Below, piece by piece: positions 26,201-35,699 of a stretch of DNA of 64,000 bases. This DNA is from Clostridiales bacterium (GTDB lineage: Bacteria; Bacillota; Clostridia; Oscillospirales; Acutalibacteraceae), in assembly GCA_012839185.1 (NCBI GenBank), contig DUNU01000019.1:1-64000 (forward strand), written 5' to 3'. Each line of letters begins with the position of its first letter. Positions within the stretch are counted from its first letter, which is position 1. The notes beneath the pieces were generated by a model, which did not search any database, was not told where the DNA came from, and saw only the letters and a list, made by a program, of their open reading frames with translations. Made by a program: the position numbers and the translations under genes.

Positions 26201-26641
26201 TTATTTAATTTTGACCGTGCCGTCGTCGAGGACTTCGACTGTATCTCCGGTTTGAACGGTCTCTAAGAACTCGTCTCCCAAATTATCGATTGCGATAACA
26301 TTACTGTCTTCCCAGATTTTTGCCAGAACGATACCCGACGCGGCGAGCGAGTCGATTGCTTTTGAAAAGAGGAAACAGGCGGGATTTAAGTCCATTGAAC
26401 ATATAGTCTGAATGACAAGACCGCCGGTGGTTGAGCCGATTGTTATGGGTAAACAAAGGGCTTTTCCTGTGATTTCTTTCTGATAAATATCGGGGTTGCT
26501 CTGGTCGGCTGCAATAACAGTTTTTGCGTTATTCAATGCGCTTTTCTGAAATGTGGCAAGTGTATTTACGCCCTGTTTCGATACAACGGCTTCGCCTGTC
26601 CAAGTTCCGCCGGTGATGGCACGTCCCTTAAATTCTTTCAT
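26201..26641 (-). CDS. Aconitase X small (swivel) subunit, DUF126
   Basis: This 146-residue protein is the swivel-domain subunit of two-component aconitase X (type II). It starts MKEFKGRAITGGTWTGEAVV and contains CLPITIGSTTGG and a conserved Ser/Cys region. It pairs with the large subunit encoded 25 bp upstream. Bacterial aconitase X enzymes characterised so far are dehydratases, for example of cis-3-hydroxy-L-proline, while archaeal ones dehydrate mevalonate 5-phosphate. The reaction here is unproven. Confidence 0.86.
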   Translation of the reverse strand: MKEFKGRAITGGTWTGEAVVSKQGVNTLATFQKSALNNAKTVIAADQSNPDIYQKEITGKALCLPITIGSTTGGLVIQTICSMDLNPACFLFSKAIDSLAASGIVLAKIWEDSNVIAIDNLGDEFLETVQTGDTVEVLDDGTVKIK

Positions 26642-26666
26642 ATATTTTCTCCTTTGAGCTGACTTT

Positions 26667-27950
26667 TTATTCAGTTATTGCCTTCAAAATATCTTCATTT
26701 TTGAGATATTTGGCAGCGGAATATGTGCGAAGTTTGTTTGAATTTGTGATTATGTTGTGCAGTTTGGTAAGAGGGTTATTTGTGTACATAAGAGGACAAA
26801 TCGAGGAGACTGTGGCACCTGTGGATATAAGTTTCTGATACTCGGTTGTCTTCTTGAATTTTGCCGCAACATCGGGACTTGTTGTGAAAACAACGGGCAT
26901 ATTGACTTTCTTCTTGCTGTTCTTTTTAAGAGCATCGCAGAGTTTGTTTGTCCAGTTGATAAGCTGTGTATAAGAAAGATGAGGACAGCCGATAAACGCA
27001 CGATTTGCCTTTGCTTCCGGTTTTTTCCAAATACAGGGATATGACTTGTAAACCCTTTCAAGTTCGGCGTCGTCAATGATGTATTCTTTGGCATTTTCGA
27101 CTAAAAGTGATTCGCCGAGTTCGACTGCTTCGGGAGTAAGTCCGTCAATATGATAAAGACCGACTGCACCGTTACTTGCTGTGGCTGCACCGAAATCTTT
27201 AAGATATGATTTGGTTTCATCATTAAGTTCGTTGCCGATGAATTTGTCAAGACCGTAGACATAGGGGACATCTTCCATAACCTTTATCCCGATTGCAGAA
27301 CCTAAGATTTGTGCTTCGGGCATCTTTGTTGTTTTTACGATAACTTTCCAAGTGGCTTTTCTGCCTTCATCGGTGAGAAGACCAAATTCCGGAACAGCTC
27401 CGATGATTGAACCGAAAAGATCAAGCATACCGGAGTTTCTGTTGCATCTTGCTCCCAATACGGAGTTTGCATAAACAACGGCACTTGACTCCGCCCAAGA
27501 GAGAATATCGCCCTTCTTCGGGATATTTCCCACTTCGTCCATATAACATGTGCAGGTAAATGCATTGGAGTCGATAAGACCGACTTTCGTAAGTTGTTGT
27601 TCATAGCGTTCCTGTTCACCGTACATTTTTGTGTTGAAAATTAACTTTTCAAGAAAATTACACTTTACGTTTGCGTAGTCGGTGGGACGCGGGTCAACGG
27701 TAAAGCCCTCTTCAACATAAAGTCCTTCGTCTATTAACTTGTCCATTGTTTTGAACAGTGGTTTGAGCAGCGGGATACCGAAAGAGGTTACAAGATGTCC
27801 TTTGCCGTGCGTTACGGGAACTAAACGCTTTGCTCCGAAAAGGTCGCCGAACATCACAAGCGTTTCCATAACTTGTGCCTTTACGGCACCTTGTTTTCCT
27901 TCAAGAATCTCAATCTGTTCGGGATTAAGTTTCATTTTATAATCGTACAT
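26667..27950 (-). CDS. Aconitase X large (catalytic) subunit
   Basis: This 427-residue protein matches the aconitase X catalytic subunit (DUF521): NPEQIEILEGKQGAVKAQVM, VPVTHGKGHLVTSFG, the iron-sulfur-type Cys residues in FTCTCYMDEVGN and NSVLGARCNRNSG, and late CPLMYTNNP. Together with the small subunit it forms a dehydratase. In bacteria the likely substrate is cis-3-hydroxy-L-proline, but no proline racemase or ketimine reductase gene lies nearby to support it. The start is followed upstream by AAAGGAGAGCATAT. Confidence 0.9.
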   Translation of the reverse strand: MYDYKMKLNPEQIEILEGKQGAVKAQVMETLVMFGDLFGAKRLVPVTHGKGHLVTSFGIPLLKPLFKTMDKLIDEGLYVEEGFTVDPRPTDYANVKCNFLEKLIFNTKMYGEQERYEQQLTKVGLIDSNAFTCTCYMDEVGNIPKKGDILSWAESSAVVYANSVLGARCNRNSGMLDLFGSIIGAVPEFGLLTDEGRKATWKVIVKTTKMPEAQILGSAIGIKVMEDVPYVYGLDKFIGNELNDETKSYLKDFGAATASNGAVGLYHIDGLTPEAVELGESLLVENAKEYIIDDAELERVYKSYPCIWKKPEAKANRAFIGCPHLSYTQLINWTNKLCDALKKNSKKKVNMPVVFTTSPDVAAKFKKTTEYQKLISTGATVSSICPLMYTNNPLTKLHNIITNSNKLRTYSAAKYLKNEDILKAITE

Positions 27951-28124
27951 ATATGCTCTCCTTTGAGATAAAATAGCGATTTTGAAGTCAGAAATTGAAA
28001 TGAATCCTATAATAGTTGTTTGAAAAATCTTCCATTTTCATCAAGTGTAATATACCAAATTCAGTATAGCATAAATTTACTAAAAAATCAATATAATATG
28101 CAAAAATATTTTTTGTAAAAAGTC

Positions 28125-28153
28125 TTGAAAATTTCTCTTACATATGTTATAAT
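28125..28153 (+). promoter_or_regulatory. Sigma-A promoter of asnS
   Basis: TTGAAA (28125-28130) and TATAAT (28148-28153) have a 17-bp spacer, 33 bp before the ATG. No T-box leader is visible, so regulation by uncharged tRNA is unlikely here. Confidence 0.8.
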
Positions 28154-28185
28154 AAAACGAATATATTTATAATCCGGAGAGTATA

Positions 28186-29577
28186 ATGCAGAGAGCAAAA
28201 ATAAACGAGTTATTTAACAGCAAAGAAAGTTATGCTGATAAGCTTATAACCGTTGCCGGTTGGGTGCGGACTATTCGCGATTCCAAGGCACTCGGATTTA
28301 TGGCAATAAATGACGGATCATATTTCACAAATCTTCAGATTGTATTTGAAGCCGACAAGATTGATAATTATTCCGAGATTGCACATCTGAATGTCGGTGC
28401 AGCTGTTATTGTTACAGGTAAGTTTATTCTGACTCCCGACGCAAACCAGCCGTTTGAAATTAATGCTGACAGTATTCAGATTGAGGGTGAGTCTGCTCCG
28501 GATTATCCCCTCCAGAAGAAAAAACACAGTCTTGAATATTTAAGAGAAATCGGACATCTTCGTCCTCGCAGCAATACCTTAGGTGCAGCCTTTCGCGTGC
28601 GTTCAGCCGCCGCGTTCGCTATTCACAAGTTCTTTAATGACCGAGGATTTATTTATGCACATACTCCCATAATCTCCGGTTCCGACTGTGAGGGTGCAGG
28701 CGAGATGTTTCGAGTTACCAATTTTGATTTGACTGATATTCCCATGAAAGACGGTGCAGTTGATTATTCTCAGGACTTCTTCGGCAAACCCGTATATTTA
28801 ACCGTTTCCGGTCAACTTCAAGGCGAAATTATGGCTCAGGCTTTCGGAGATATTTATACCTTCGGTCCGACTTTCCGTGCTGAAAAGAGTTATACTCAAC
28901 GCCACGCCGCAGAATTCTGGATGATTGAGCCGGAAATCGCTTTTGCCGACCTGAATGACGATATGGCATTGGCACAGGATATGATGAAATTCGTTATCGG
29001 TTATGTTTTGGACAACTGCAAACCAGAAATTGAGTTTTTCAATAAATTTGTAGACAAAGGACTTCTTGAGCGTCTTGAACATGTAAGGAATTCGGATTTT
29101 GCCCGTATTACTTACACCGACGCTGTTGATATTCTGAAAAAGAACAACAATAAGTTTGACTATCCTGTTGAATGGGGCAGCGATTTGCAGACCGAACACG
29201 AACGTTATCTGACCGAAGAAGTGTTCAAAAAACCGGTATTTGTTACTGACTATCCGAAAGAGATCAAGGCTTTCTATATGCGTCTGAATGATGACGGAAA
29301 GACGGTTGCCGCGATGGACTTGCTTGTTCCGGCTATCGGAGAAATTATCGGCGGAAGCCAGCGTGAAGAAAGATATGATGTGTTGCTTAATCGTATCCGC
29401 GAGGCAGGTCTTGACGAAAATGACTATTGGTGGTATCTTGACCTTCGCAAATACGGCGGCACTCACCATGCAGGTTTCGGTCTGGGCTTTGAACGCTTGG
29501 TTATGTATCTGACCGGTGTTGCGAATATTCGTGATGTCCTTCCTTTCCCCCGAACTACCGGCAGTGCGGAGTTCTGA
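28186..29577 (+). CDS. asnS: Asparagine--tRNA ligase
   Basis: This 463-residue class IIb synthetase charges tRNA-Asn. It has an N-terminal OB anticodon-binding domain ([19 protein letters not shown]-like), motif 2 with [21 protein letters not shown]-like residues, the AsnRS-type [11 protein letters not shown] and motif 3 [19 protein letters not shown]. The GSDCEGAGE segment distinguishes AsnRS from AspRS. It begins a long plus-strand gene series; the next gene starts 54 bp downstream. Confidence 0.96.
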   Translation: MQRAKINELFNSKESYADKLITVAGWVRTIRDSKALGFMAINDGSYFTNLQIVFEADKIDNYSEIAHLNVGAAVIVTGKFILTPDANQPFEINADSIQIEGESAPDYPLQKKKHSLEYLREIGHLRPRSNTLGAAFRVRSAAAFAIHKFFNDRGFIYAHTPIISGSDCEGAGEMFRVTNFDLTDIPMKDGAVDYSQDFFGKPVYLTVSGQLQGEIMAQAFGDIYTFGPTFRAEKSYTQRHAAEFWMIEPEIAFADLNDDMALAQDMMKFVIGYVLDNCKPEIEFFNKFVDKGLLERLEHVRNSDFARITYTDAVDILKKNNNKFDYPVEWGSDLQTEHERYLTEEVFKKPVFVTDYPKEIKAFYMRLNDDGKTVAAMDLLVPAIGEIIGGSQREERYDVLLNRIREAGLDENDYWWYLDLRKYGGTHHAGFGLGFERLVMYLTGVANIRDVLPFPRTTGSAEF

Positions 29578-29630
29578 TCGGAAGTCCAAATTTTTATCAC
29601 AAAATTTATCTAAAATATACGGAGAAATAT

Positions 29631-30899
29631 ATGTTATACAAAGAGTTTAATAAAGAACAGAAACTTGCTTTTTTTAATGAGGCACAGAAAAAATATGATG
29701 AATTCAAGGCTCAGGGATTGTCAGTCAACATGGCAAGAGGCAAGCCCTGCAAGGAGCAGCTTGATCTCAGTGATGGAATATTTGATGCAATTTCAAGTTC
29801 AGAAGATTGTTTTGATTCGACGGGTCTTGATTTAAGAAATTACGGTGAATTGCTCGGCACTTATGATTGCAGAAAATTATTCGGCGAACTTTTGGGAGTC
29901 CCCGCTGAAAATGTGATAGCTTGCGGCTCGGCAAGTCTTACGTTGATGTATGACTATATTTCGCAGTGTATTACTCACGGTGCGGGCTCAACTCCTTGGG
30001 GCAAGCTCGACAAGGTGAAATTTATTGCAGTTGTTCCGGGATATGACCGTCATTTCGCCATTGCCGAATATTTCGGAATCGAACTTGTAAATGTCGAGAT
30101 GCTTGAAGACGGGCCGGACATGAATGCGGTAAACGAACATATCAAAGATGAGAGCGTCAAGGGAATGTTTATTGTTCCGAAATACTCAAATCCGACCGGA
30201 TATACGATAAGCGAAGAAATTATTGAAAAACTTGCTCAGATGAAACCCGCAGCATCGGATTTTAGAGTAATTTGGGATAATGCATATATATGTCACGATT
30301 TTGATATTAACGACGGTGATCCGATTTATAATATTTTCGATTATGCAAAGAAATACGGCACGGAAGATTTATTTATCGAGTTTACATCAACATCAAAGAT
30401 AACTTTTGCCGGTGCCGGTGTTTCCGCTATTGCGGCAAGTGATGCAAATATCAAAGCTATTTCAAAAAGACTTAATTTTCAGGTTATCAGTTATGATAAA
30501 ATTAACCAGATTCGTCATGTGAAATACCTTAAAAATGTTGACGGAATAATGGCACAGATGCAAAAGCACGGTGAGATCATGAAACCGAAATTTGATGCCG
30601 TACTTGAAATACTTGAAAAAGAACTCGGCGGTCTGGGGATTGCAAAGTGGACTAATCCCAAGGGCGGATATTTCATCAGCCTTGATGTTCTGGAAGGCTC
30701 TGCCAAGAGAGTTGGTCAGCTTGCAAAAGAGGCGGGACTTACAATGACAACCGTCGGTGCTACATTCCCTTACGGAATTGACCCGAATGATTCAAATATT
30801 CGTATCGCTCCTTCATTCCCGTTAATTGACGAATTGAAGATATGTGCCGAACTTCTTTGTACTTGTATAAAACTTGCAGCAGGTGAGGCAAATGTTTAG
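29631..30899 (+). CDS. PLP-dependent aminotransferase (class I, Asp-aminotransferase type)
   Basis: This 422-residue PLP enzyme resembles the branch annotated as aspartate aminotransferase with a MocR-like fold (PF12897). N-terminal part: [20 protein letters not shown] site residues are in [24 protein letters not shown] and the Lys in [11 protein letters not shown]. Probable role: amino acid transamination with 2-oxoglutarate. Its last codons overlap the ispF start. Confidence 0.88.
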   Translation: MLYKEFNKEQKLAFFNEAQKKYDEFKAQGLSVNMARGKPCKEQLDLSDGIFDAISSSEDCFDSTGLDLRNYGELLGTYDCRKLFGELLGVPAENVIACGSASLTLMYDYISQCITHGAGSTPWGKLDKVKFIAVVPGYDRHFAIAEYFGIELVNVEMLEDGPDMNAVNEHIKDESVKGMFIVPKYSNPTGYTISEEIIEKLAQMKPAASDFRVIWDNAYICHDFDINDGDPIYNIFDYAKKYGTEDLFIEFTSTSKITFAGAGVSAIAASDANIKAISKRLNFQVISYDKINQIRHVKYLKNVDGIMAQMQKHGEIMKPKFDAVLEILEKELGGLGIAKWTNPKGGYFISLDVLEGSAKRVGQLAKEAGLTMTTVGATFPYGIDPNDSNIRIAPSFPLIDELKICAELLCTCIKLAAGEANV

Positions 30900-31368
30900 A
30901 GTCGGACATGGCTATGATGTCCACAAATTAGTCGAAGGTCGGAAATGTATTATTGGCGGAGTAGAAATTCCGTTTGAACTCGGACTTTTGGGGCATAGCG
31001 ATGCGGATGTATTGTTACACGCAATTTCCGATTCTTTGCTCGGTGCGGCGGCACTCGGAGATATAGGAAAACACTTTCCCGATACCGATCCGAAATACGA
31101 AGGTGCCGACAGCTTAAAACTTCTTGAGCAAGTTGTTTTGCTGATAAGCAAGGAAGGCTATGCTGTCGGGAATATAGATGCAACGGTAATTGCACAAAAA
31201 CCGAAATTATTGCCGTATATTGAAAAGATGCGTGATAATGTCGCAAGAGCATGCAATGTGGATGTTTCTGCCATTAATATTAAAGCTACTACTGAGGAAA
31301 AGCTCGGTTTCACCGGCAGGCTTGAGGGTATTTCCGCACATGCAGTGTCGCTTATTGAGAAAATCTGA
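30892..31368 (+). CDS. ispF: 2-C-methyl-D-erythritol 2,4-cyclodiphosphate synthase
   Basis: IspF catalyses the cyclisation step of the MEP isoprenoid pathway. ATG 30892 lies after GGTGAGG inside the end of the aminotransferase gene and gives 158 residues, the standard length. Motifs: [10 protein letters not shown] (metal-binding Asp and His), [34 protein letters not shown] and the C-terminal [19 protein letters not shown]. The protein is a trimer with Zn at subunit interfaces in known homologues. Confidence 0.96.
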   Translation: MFRVGHGYDVHKLVEGRKCIIGGVEIPFELGLLGHSDADVLLHAISDSLLGAAALGDIGKHFPDTDPKYEGADSLKLLEQVVLLISKEGYAVGNIDATVIAQKPKLLPYIEKMRDNVARACNVDVSAINIKATTEEKLGFTGRLEGISAHAVSLIEKI

Positions 31369-31394
31369 TTTGTTTATTGAAAGCAAGGGAGATT

Positions 31395-32276
31395 ATGGAA
31401 AACATTATTAACACTGTCCGTAATTGGCTGATTACGGCTCAAGGAGTTTTCAGCGGATTTGGAATTCTTGATGCTTTGGATGTTATTTTCGTTGCAGTTA
31501 TTCTTTATTTGATTGTTGTGCAAATTCGCAGAACTCAGTCTCTTCAGATTATGAAGGGTGTGTTGATTGTTATTCTTTGTTACCTTGGCGTCAATCTTTT
31601 GGATTTACGTGTAAGTCAGTCGATATTCAGGATCTCAATGTCGAATCTTCTCCTGATTGTCGTTATTTTATTTAACAACGAATTTCGAAGTTTTATATCA
31701 AGAGTTGGTCAGGTCAAATTTTCTAACTTGCGAATGTTCGGGAATTTTGCAAATCGGGAACAGGAAATGGTCAACACCATAAATGCAACTGTTCGTGCCT
31801 GTGAATCCATGAGTGAAGACAGAATCGGCTCTCTTATAGTATTCCAGAGAAAAGCTCATTTGGGCGATCTGGAGCATACAGGAGTTCCGATAGACGCAAT
31901 CACGACAACGGAAATGCTTCTGAGCATTTTCTTCCCGGATTTCGCTCTCCACGACGGTGCTATTATTATCCGTGACGGAAAAATAGTTGCTGCCAGATGT
32001 GTTGTTCCGCTTAAGACGGACAGAGAGGTCAGTGAAAAAGTCGGCACCCGTCACAGAGCTGCCATGGAAGCTACTCGTGGTTGTGATGCGATTGCTGTTG
32101 TTACAAGTGAAGAGACAGGTATTATTTCTATCGCTGAAAACGGTGAGCTTTTCAGAGGTATTACCGATGCCGAACTTCGTGAAAAATTGATGTTATACCT
32201 TCTTGAAGAAGACGCAGAGAAGCCGATTGCGACAAAATTCAGAAAAATATTTAAGGGAGGTAAGAAAAATGGATAA
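31395..32276 (+). CDS. cdaA: Diadenylate cyclase CdaA
   Basis: CdaA makes the second messenger c-di-AMP from two ATP, controlling osmolyte uptake and cell-wall homeostasis. ATG 31395 (AAGGGAGATT before it) gives 293 residues with about three N-terminal membrane segments (VIFVAVILYLIVVQ, MKGVLIVILCYLGVNLL, LLLIVVILFNNEFRSF). The DAC domain has the DGA motif (FALHDGAIIIRDGKIV) and RHRAAMEATRGCDAI (RHR motif). It overlaps the next gene, a YbbR/CdaR-like regulator, as is usual. Confidence 0.96.
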   Translation: MENIINTVRNWLITAQGVFSGFGILDALDVIFVAVILYLIVVQIRRTQSLQIMKGVLIVILCYLGVNLLDLRVSQSIFRISMSNLLLIVVILFNNEFRSFISRVGQVKFSNLRMFGNFANREQEMVNTINATVRACESMSEDRIGSLIVFQRKAHLGDLEHTGVPIDAITTTEMLLSIFFPDFALHDGAIIIRDGKIVAARCVVPLKTDREVSEKVGTRHRAAMEATRGCDAIAVVTSEETGIISIAENGELFRGITDAELREKLMLYLLEEDAEKPIATKFRKIFKGGKKNG

Positions 32277-33639
32277 CGAAGAAGTAAAAATTGTTACGGA
32301 AGAATCTTCGGAATCTGATAATTGCTCTGACATTCCCGATAAAAGATTTTTCAAACAGGAAAAGAAAAAAAGAACGCTGTTCGAGCGTTTTATGTATAAT
32401 AACAAACTTGTATTCCTTGCGGCAGCACTTGTGTCTTTGGGTATCTGGTTTTATATGACGCTATATGCCGGAGATGATGTAATGAGAACGGTAAGTGATG
32501 TTCCGATCTCAATTAATTACGAAGACAGCACTCCCGCAAACCTTGGTCTTGAGATGTTCGGTGAAACGAATTTTACATGTAAGGTTACCGTAAAAGGACC
32601 GAGATATATGGTAAACGCAGCCGTATTCGGTGTTGATGATTTGACTTGTACGGCGAATATAAACTACGTAAACACAGCAGGACTTGCAACGCTTGATGTA
32701 AAAGTTGCTACCAATGACAGCTCAATCAGCGTTGAATCTCAGTCGTTGTCAGTCATCAATGTTTATTTTGATAAGGCAGTTGAAATGGCAATTCCCGTTG
32801 AAGCAGTAATTCCTGAAAACTTTGATAGCATTGCCGCAAACGGTTATTTTGCCGATTCTCCGATTTCATCCATAAGCAAAATTACAGTAAACGGACCGCA
32901 AACGGAAGTTAATTCGATTGAAAAATTTGTTGCCACAGCCGATTACCAGAAAGACATAACTGAGAATTTAACTGTGGATGCGAAATTGAAGCCGATATTG
33001 ACCAATCCCATCTCGCTTAAATATACTCAATATGACGACAGCGAAGTTACCGTTACTGTTCCCATCAGAAAGATTATGCTTCTTCCGTCAACCGTTTCCT
33101 TTGCATCCGCCGCGTTGAATTATCTTGAAAATGAGCTTGATGTGTCTGTATATCCGTCAAATGTGAGATGTGCGGTTCAGAGTCAAAATGTCGATCTGAC
33201 AAAATCTCTTGTAGTCGGTATGGTTGATTTTAACGATATTGATAATACGTATAACACATTTACATTTCCTGCATCTGCAATTTCTGATATCAAAATTCTT
33301 GATGATATTGAAGAATTTACCGTGAATATTGATTGCAGCAGCTTTGCAAAGAAGGATTTTGAGCTCGCTTTAACAGATGAGAATGTTCAGATAAGCGGAG
33401 TTCCCGAGGGCTTTATGGTTGATAATGCTCAGACTGCTCTGACCGTTACTGTAATCGGCCCCGAAGAAGATTTGGAAAAACTTGATTATACGGGAATTTA
33501 TATAGAATGTGATTTATCGAAAGTCGAGATTGAAGCAGGCAATATTTTTGCCGAGTGTACAGGACAGGTGAAAACAAATACTACCTGCTGGTGCTTTGGG
33601 AAATATCAGATTAAACTGAAAGTTATGGCTGCCGAATAA
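32269..33639 (+). CDS. cdaR: YbbR-domain protein, CdaR-like regulator
   Basis: ATG 32269 (GGGAGGTAAGAAAA before it) gives 456 residues. An N-terminal cytoplasmic acidic tail is followed by one membrane helix (LVFLAAALVSLGIWFYMTLY), then several extracytoplasmic YbbR repeats (SDVPISINYEDSTPANLGLE, AIPVEAVIPENFDSIAANG, and so on). In Firmicutes CdaR binds and modulates CdaA; its gene overlaps cdaA here as expected. glmM, often the third gene, is absent. Confidence 0.9.
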   Translation: MDNEEVKIVTEESSESDNCSDIPDKRFFKQEKKKRTLFERFMYNNKLVFLAAALVSLGIWFYMTLYAGDDVMRTVSDVPISINYEDSTPANLGLEMFGETNFTCKVTVKGPRYMVNAAVFGVDDLTCTANINYVNTAGLATLDVKVATNDSSISVESQSLSVINVYFDKAVEMAIPVEAVIPENFDSIAANGYFADSPISSISKITVNGPQTEVNSIEKFVATADYQKDITENLTVDAKLKPILTNPISLKYTQYDDSEVTVTVPIRKIMLLPSTVSFASAALNYLENELDVSVYPSNVRCAVQSQNVDLTKSLVVGMVDFNDIDNTYNTFTFPASAISDIKILDDIEEFTVNIDCSSFAKKDFELALTDENVQISGVPEGFMVDNAQTALTVTVIGPEEDLEKLDYTGIYIECDLSKVEIEAGNIFAECTGQVKTNTTCWCFGKYQIKLKVMAAE

Positions 33640-33667
33640 AAACAGAGTAATCGTGGAGGTGGGGAAT

Positions 33668-34975
33668 ATGAAAAGGAAATTGTCTTTGATTATATTGACT
33701 TTTATTGTTCTTTTCGTATTTGCTTCCTGCGATTTTCAAGGTTTTATGCCTGCGGATAAATTGCTTAAACCTCCTGTTTTAAGTGATGAGCAAGAGCAGA
33801 TGAAGGCTGCGTTTGAAGCATCAATCAAGGGGGAATACACTTTATTGTACCCGATTGAATCCGATAACGGAAATGCTTTTCGGATGTTTGATATTGATAA
33901 TGACGGTGATATGGAATGCATCGTCGCCTACCTTGATGGAAATATCGGCAGGGTAAATGTTATTGACAAAGTTCTTGATGAATATGTTTCAGTTGCCGAT
34001 TTGACCGGTTTTGGTGACGGATTGAACTTCATTGAACTGCTCGATTTTGATAATGACGGAGTCAGTGAAATTTTAATAAATTGGAAAAACAAAGCGGAAG
34101 ATACTCTTGATGTTATAACTGTTTTCGGTGGATTTTCGAAAGACAGCCTGCCGCTTGGTGCGGTTAAGAATCTTTTTACTACTGATTATTACTTGTTTGA
34201 TTTTTCTGATGTCGATGACGACGAATCGGATGAGCTTGTGTTTGTATCCAAAAATGAAAATGAGAAAAAAATCGCGAGAATTATTGATTACAACTCTCAG
34301 ACGCAGTCATTTTCCTGTATTGCAGAAACCGAAATAAATCAAGATGCATCTGCATTTTTGCAGATAATATCCGATAGCTTTAATGATACTGTAAGGTATT
34401 ATATTGATGAGGCGGTCGGCGAAGGGAAAATCGCTACTGAAATACTGTTATTCAATAAAAATAGCGAAAAGTTTTTACCTGTTTTTGAAACGATTGACAA
34501 GACCGTCCGTAATGAAGATTTACTCTGCAATGATATTGATGGCGACGGATTTATCGAGATAATGATTCAGACTGATTTTTCCGGCGGAAAGCTTATAGGC
34601 AAAGCAGGCGAAAAGGAAATAAGTCTTTCGAGAGTAATGAAAATTGAAAATGAGAACTTGGTCTGTATTTCGCAGCTTATCGATATGGGTTTTTCTTATA
34701 CAATTGACATTTATGACGAATGGCTTGATAAGGTTACCGTAAACGCAAATTATGATAATCAGTCTGCGAATTTTTATGAATATCATTTGGAAACCGATTC
34801 AACGGGATTGAGGCTGTTTTCAATTCGTATGACTGATACAGACACTGCACCTTTGCCGCTCGAATTTGAGCTGGGGAAGGATGCCGAACATGTATATTAT
34901 TGCGAAATATCCGTCGATGGTAAGGATTTTGGAATTACCGAGGAAATGATAAAATCTGCATTTGTAATGAGGTGA
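33668..34975 (+). CDS. Lipoprotein with DxDxDG loops
   Basis: ATG 33668 after GGAGGTGGGG gives 435 residues with a signal peptide and lipobox FASC. Several Asp-rich calcium-binding-like loops appear: FDIDNDGDMECIV, LDFDNDGVSEILI, DVDDDESDELVFV and DIDGDGFIEIMI, spaced as in FG-GAP/beta-propeller repeats. It should be an extracytoplasmic, membrane-anchored protein of unknown function. It ends 5 bp before the response regulator gene, so it is a candidate partner of this two-component system. Confidence 0.8.
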   Translation: MKRKLSLIILTFIVLFVFASCDFQGFMPADKLLKPPVLSDEQEQMKAAFEASIKGEYTLLYPIESDNGNAFRMFDIDNDGDMECIVAYLDGNIGRVNVIDKVLDEYVSVADLTGFGDGLNFIELLDFDNDGVSEILINWKNKAEDTLDVITVFGGFSKDSLPLGAVKNLFTTDYYLFDFSDVDDDESDELVFVSKNENEKKIARIIDYNSQTQSFSCIAETEINQDASAFLQIISDSFNDTVRYYIDEAVGEGKIATEILLFNKNSEKFLPVFETIDKTVRNEDLLCNDIDGDGFIEIMIQTDFSGGKLIGKAGEKEISLSRVMKIENENLVCISQLIDMGFSYTIDIYDEWLDKVTVNANYDNQSANFYEYHLETDSTGLRLFSIRMTDTDTAPLPLEFELGKDAEHVYYCEISVDGKDFGITEEMIKSAFVMR

Positions 34976-34980
34976 TATTA

Positions 34981-35682
34981 ATGAAAAGAATACTGGTTGC
35001 AGAAGATGAACAGAATATCCGACAGATGCTGGTGTTGAACCTTAATCGTGCAGGCTATGAAGTTGTTGAAGCCGATAACGGTACGGTGGCGCTTGAAAAA
35101 TATGATAAACACAAAGGCAATTTTGATATTGCACTTCTGGACATAAAGATGCCGGGTATTGATGGCATTGAACTTTGCAAAATGCTCCGTGAAAAGAGCG
35201 ATACTTTAGGAATAATAATGCTGACCGCAAAGGGTACGGAAAGTGATAAGATTGTCGGATTAAATACCGGTGCGGATGACTATATTACCAAACCATTCTC
35301 CGTTACTGAGCTTTTGGCTCGTATAGATTCCGTATACCGCAGAGTAAAATTAAGTAAAGGTTCAGCCACAAGCTCGGGTGGCACGGAAAAACTTATACAC
35401 GGAAAATTCGCATTGAATCTGAGAACACGAAACCTTGAATTTGATGACAAGGATGTTGAACTTACACAGACCGAATTTCGTATTGTTCAGGCTTTTTTCG
35501 AGGCTCCCGACAACACGATTTCACGAAACGATTTGCTTACGAAAGTATGGGGTGAAAACTTCTACGGCGACGACAAGGTTGTTGATGTGAATATTCGGCG
35601 ATTAAGAATGAAAATTGAACCCGATCCTTCAAAACCGCAGTTTATTGTGACAGTTTGGGGTTTGGGATACAGATTTAACTGA
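34981..35682 (+). CDS. OmpR/PhoB-family response regulator
   Basis: ATG 34981 is preceded by GAGGTGATATTA; an upstream GTG would lie in that ribosome binding site. The 233-residue protein has a receiver domain starting MKRILVAEDEQNIRQML with phospho-acceptor Asp in ALLDIKMPGIDGI and LTAKGTESDKIVGLNTGADDY, then a winged-helix DNA-binding domain ending VWGLGYRFN. It forms a two-component system with the histidine kinase directly downstream. The regulon is unknown. Confidence 0.93.
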   Translation: MKRILVAEDEQNIRQMLVLNLNRAGYEVVEADNGTVALEKYDKHKGNFDIALLDIKMPGIDGIELCKMLREKSDTLGIIMLTAKGTESDKIVGLNTGADDYITKPFSVTELLARIDSVYRRVKLSKGSATSSGGTEKLIHGKFALNLRTRNLEFDDKDVELTQTEFRIVQAFFEAPDNTISRNDLLTKVWGENFYGDDKVVDVNIRRLRMKIEPDPSKPQFIVTVWGLGYRFN

Positions 35683-35699
35683 TAGAAAGGAGCCGGGTT

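Noticed and set aside
27951-28185. T-box riboswitch upstream of asnS
   Set aside because: I found no T-box motif or specifier loop; only a simple sigma-A promoter close to the start.
28798-29589. 263-codon minus-strand ORF opposite asnS
   Set aside because: It is an antisense shadow of a clearly conserved asparaginyl-tRNA synthetase and has no ribosome binding site or recognisable domain.
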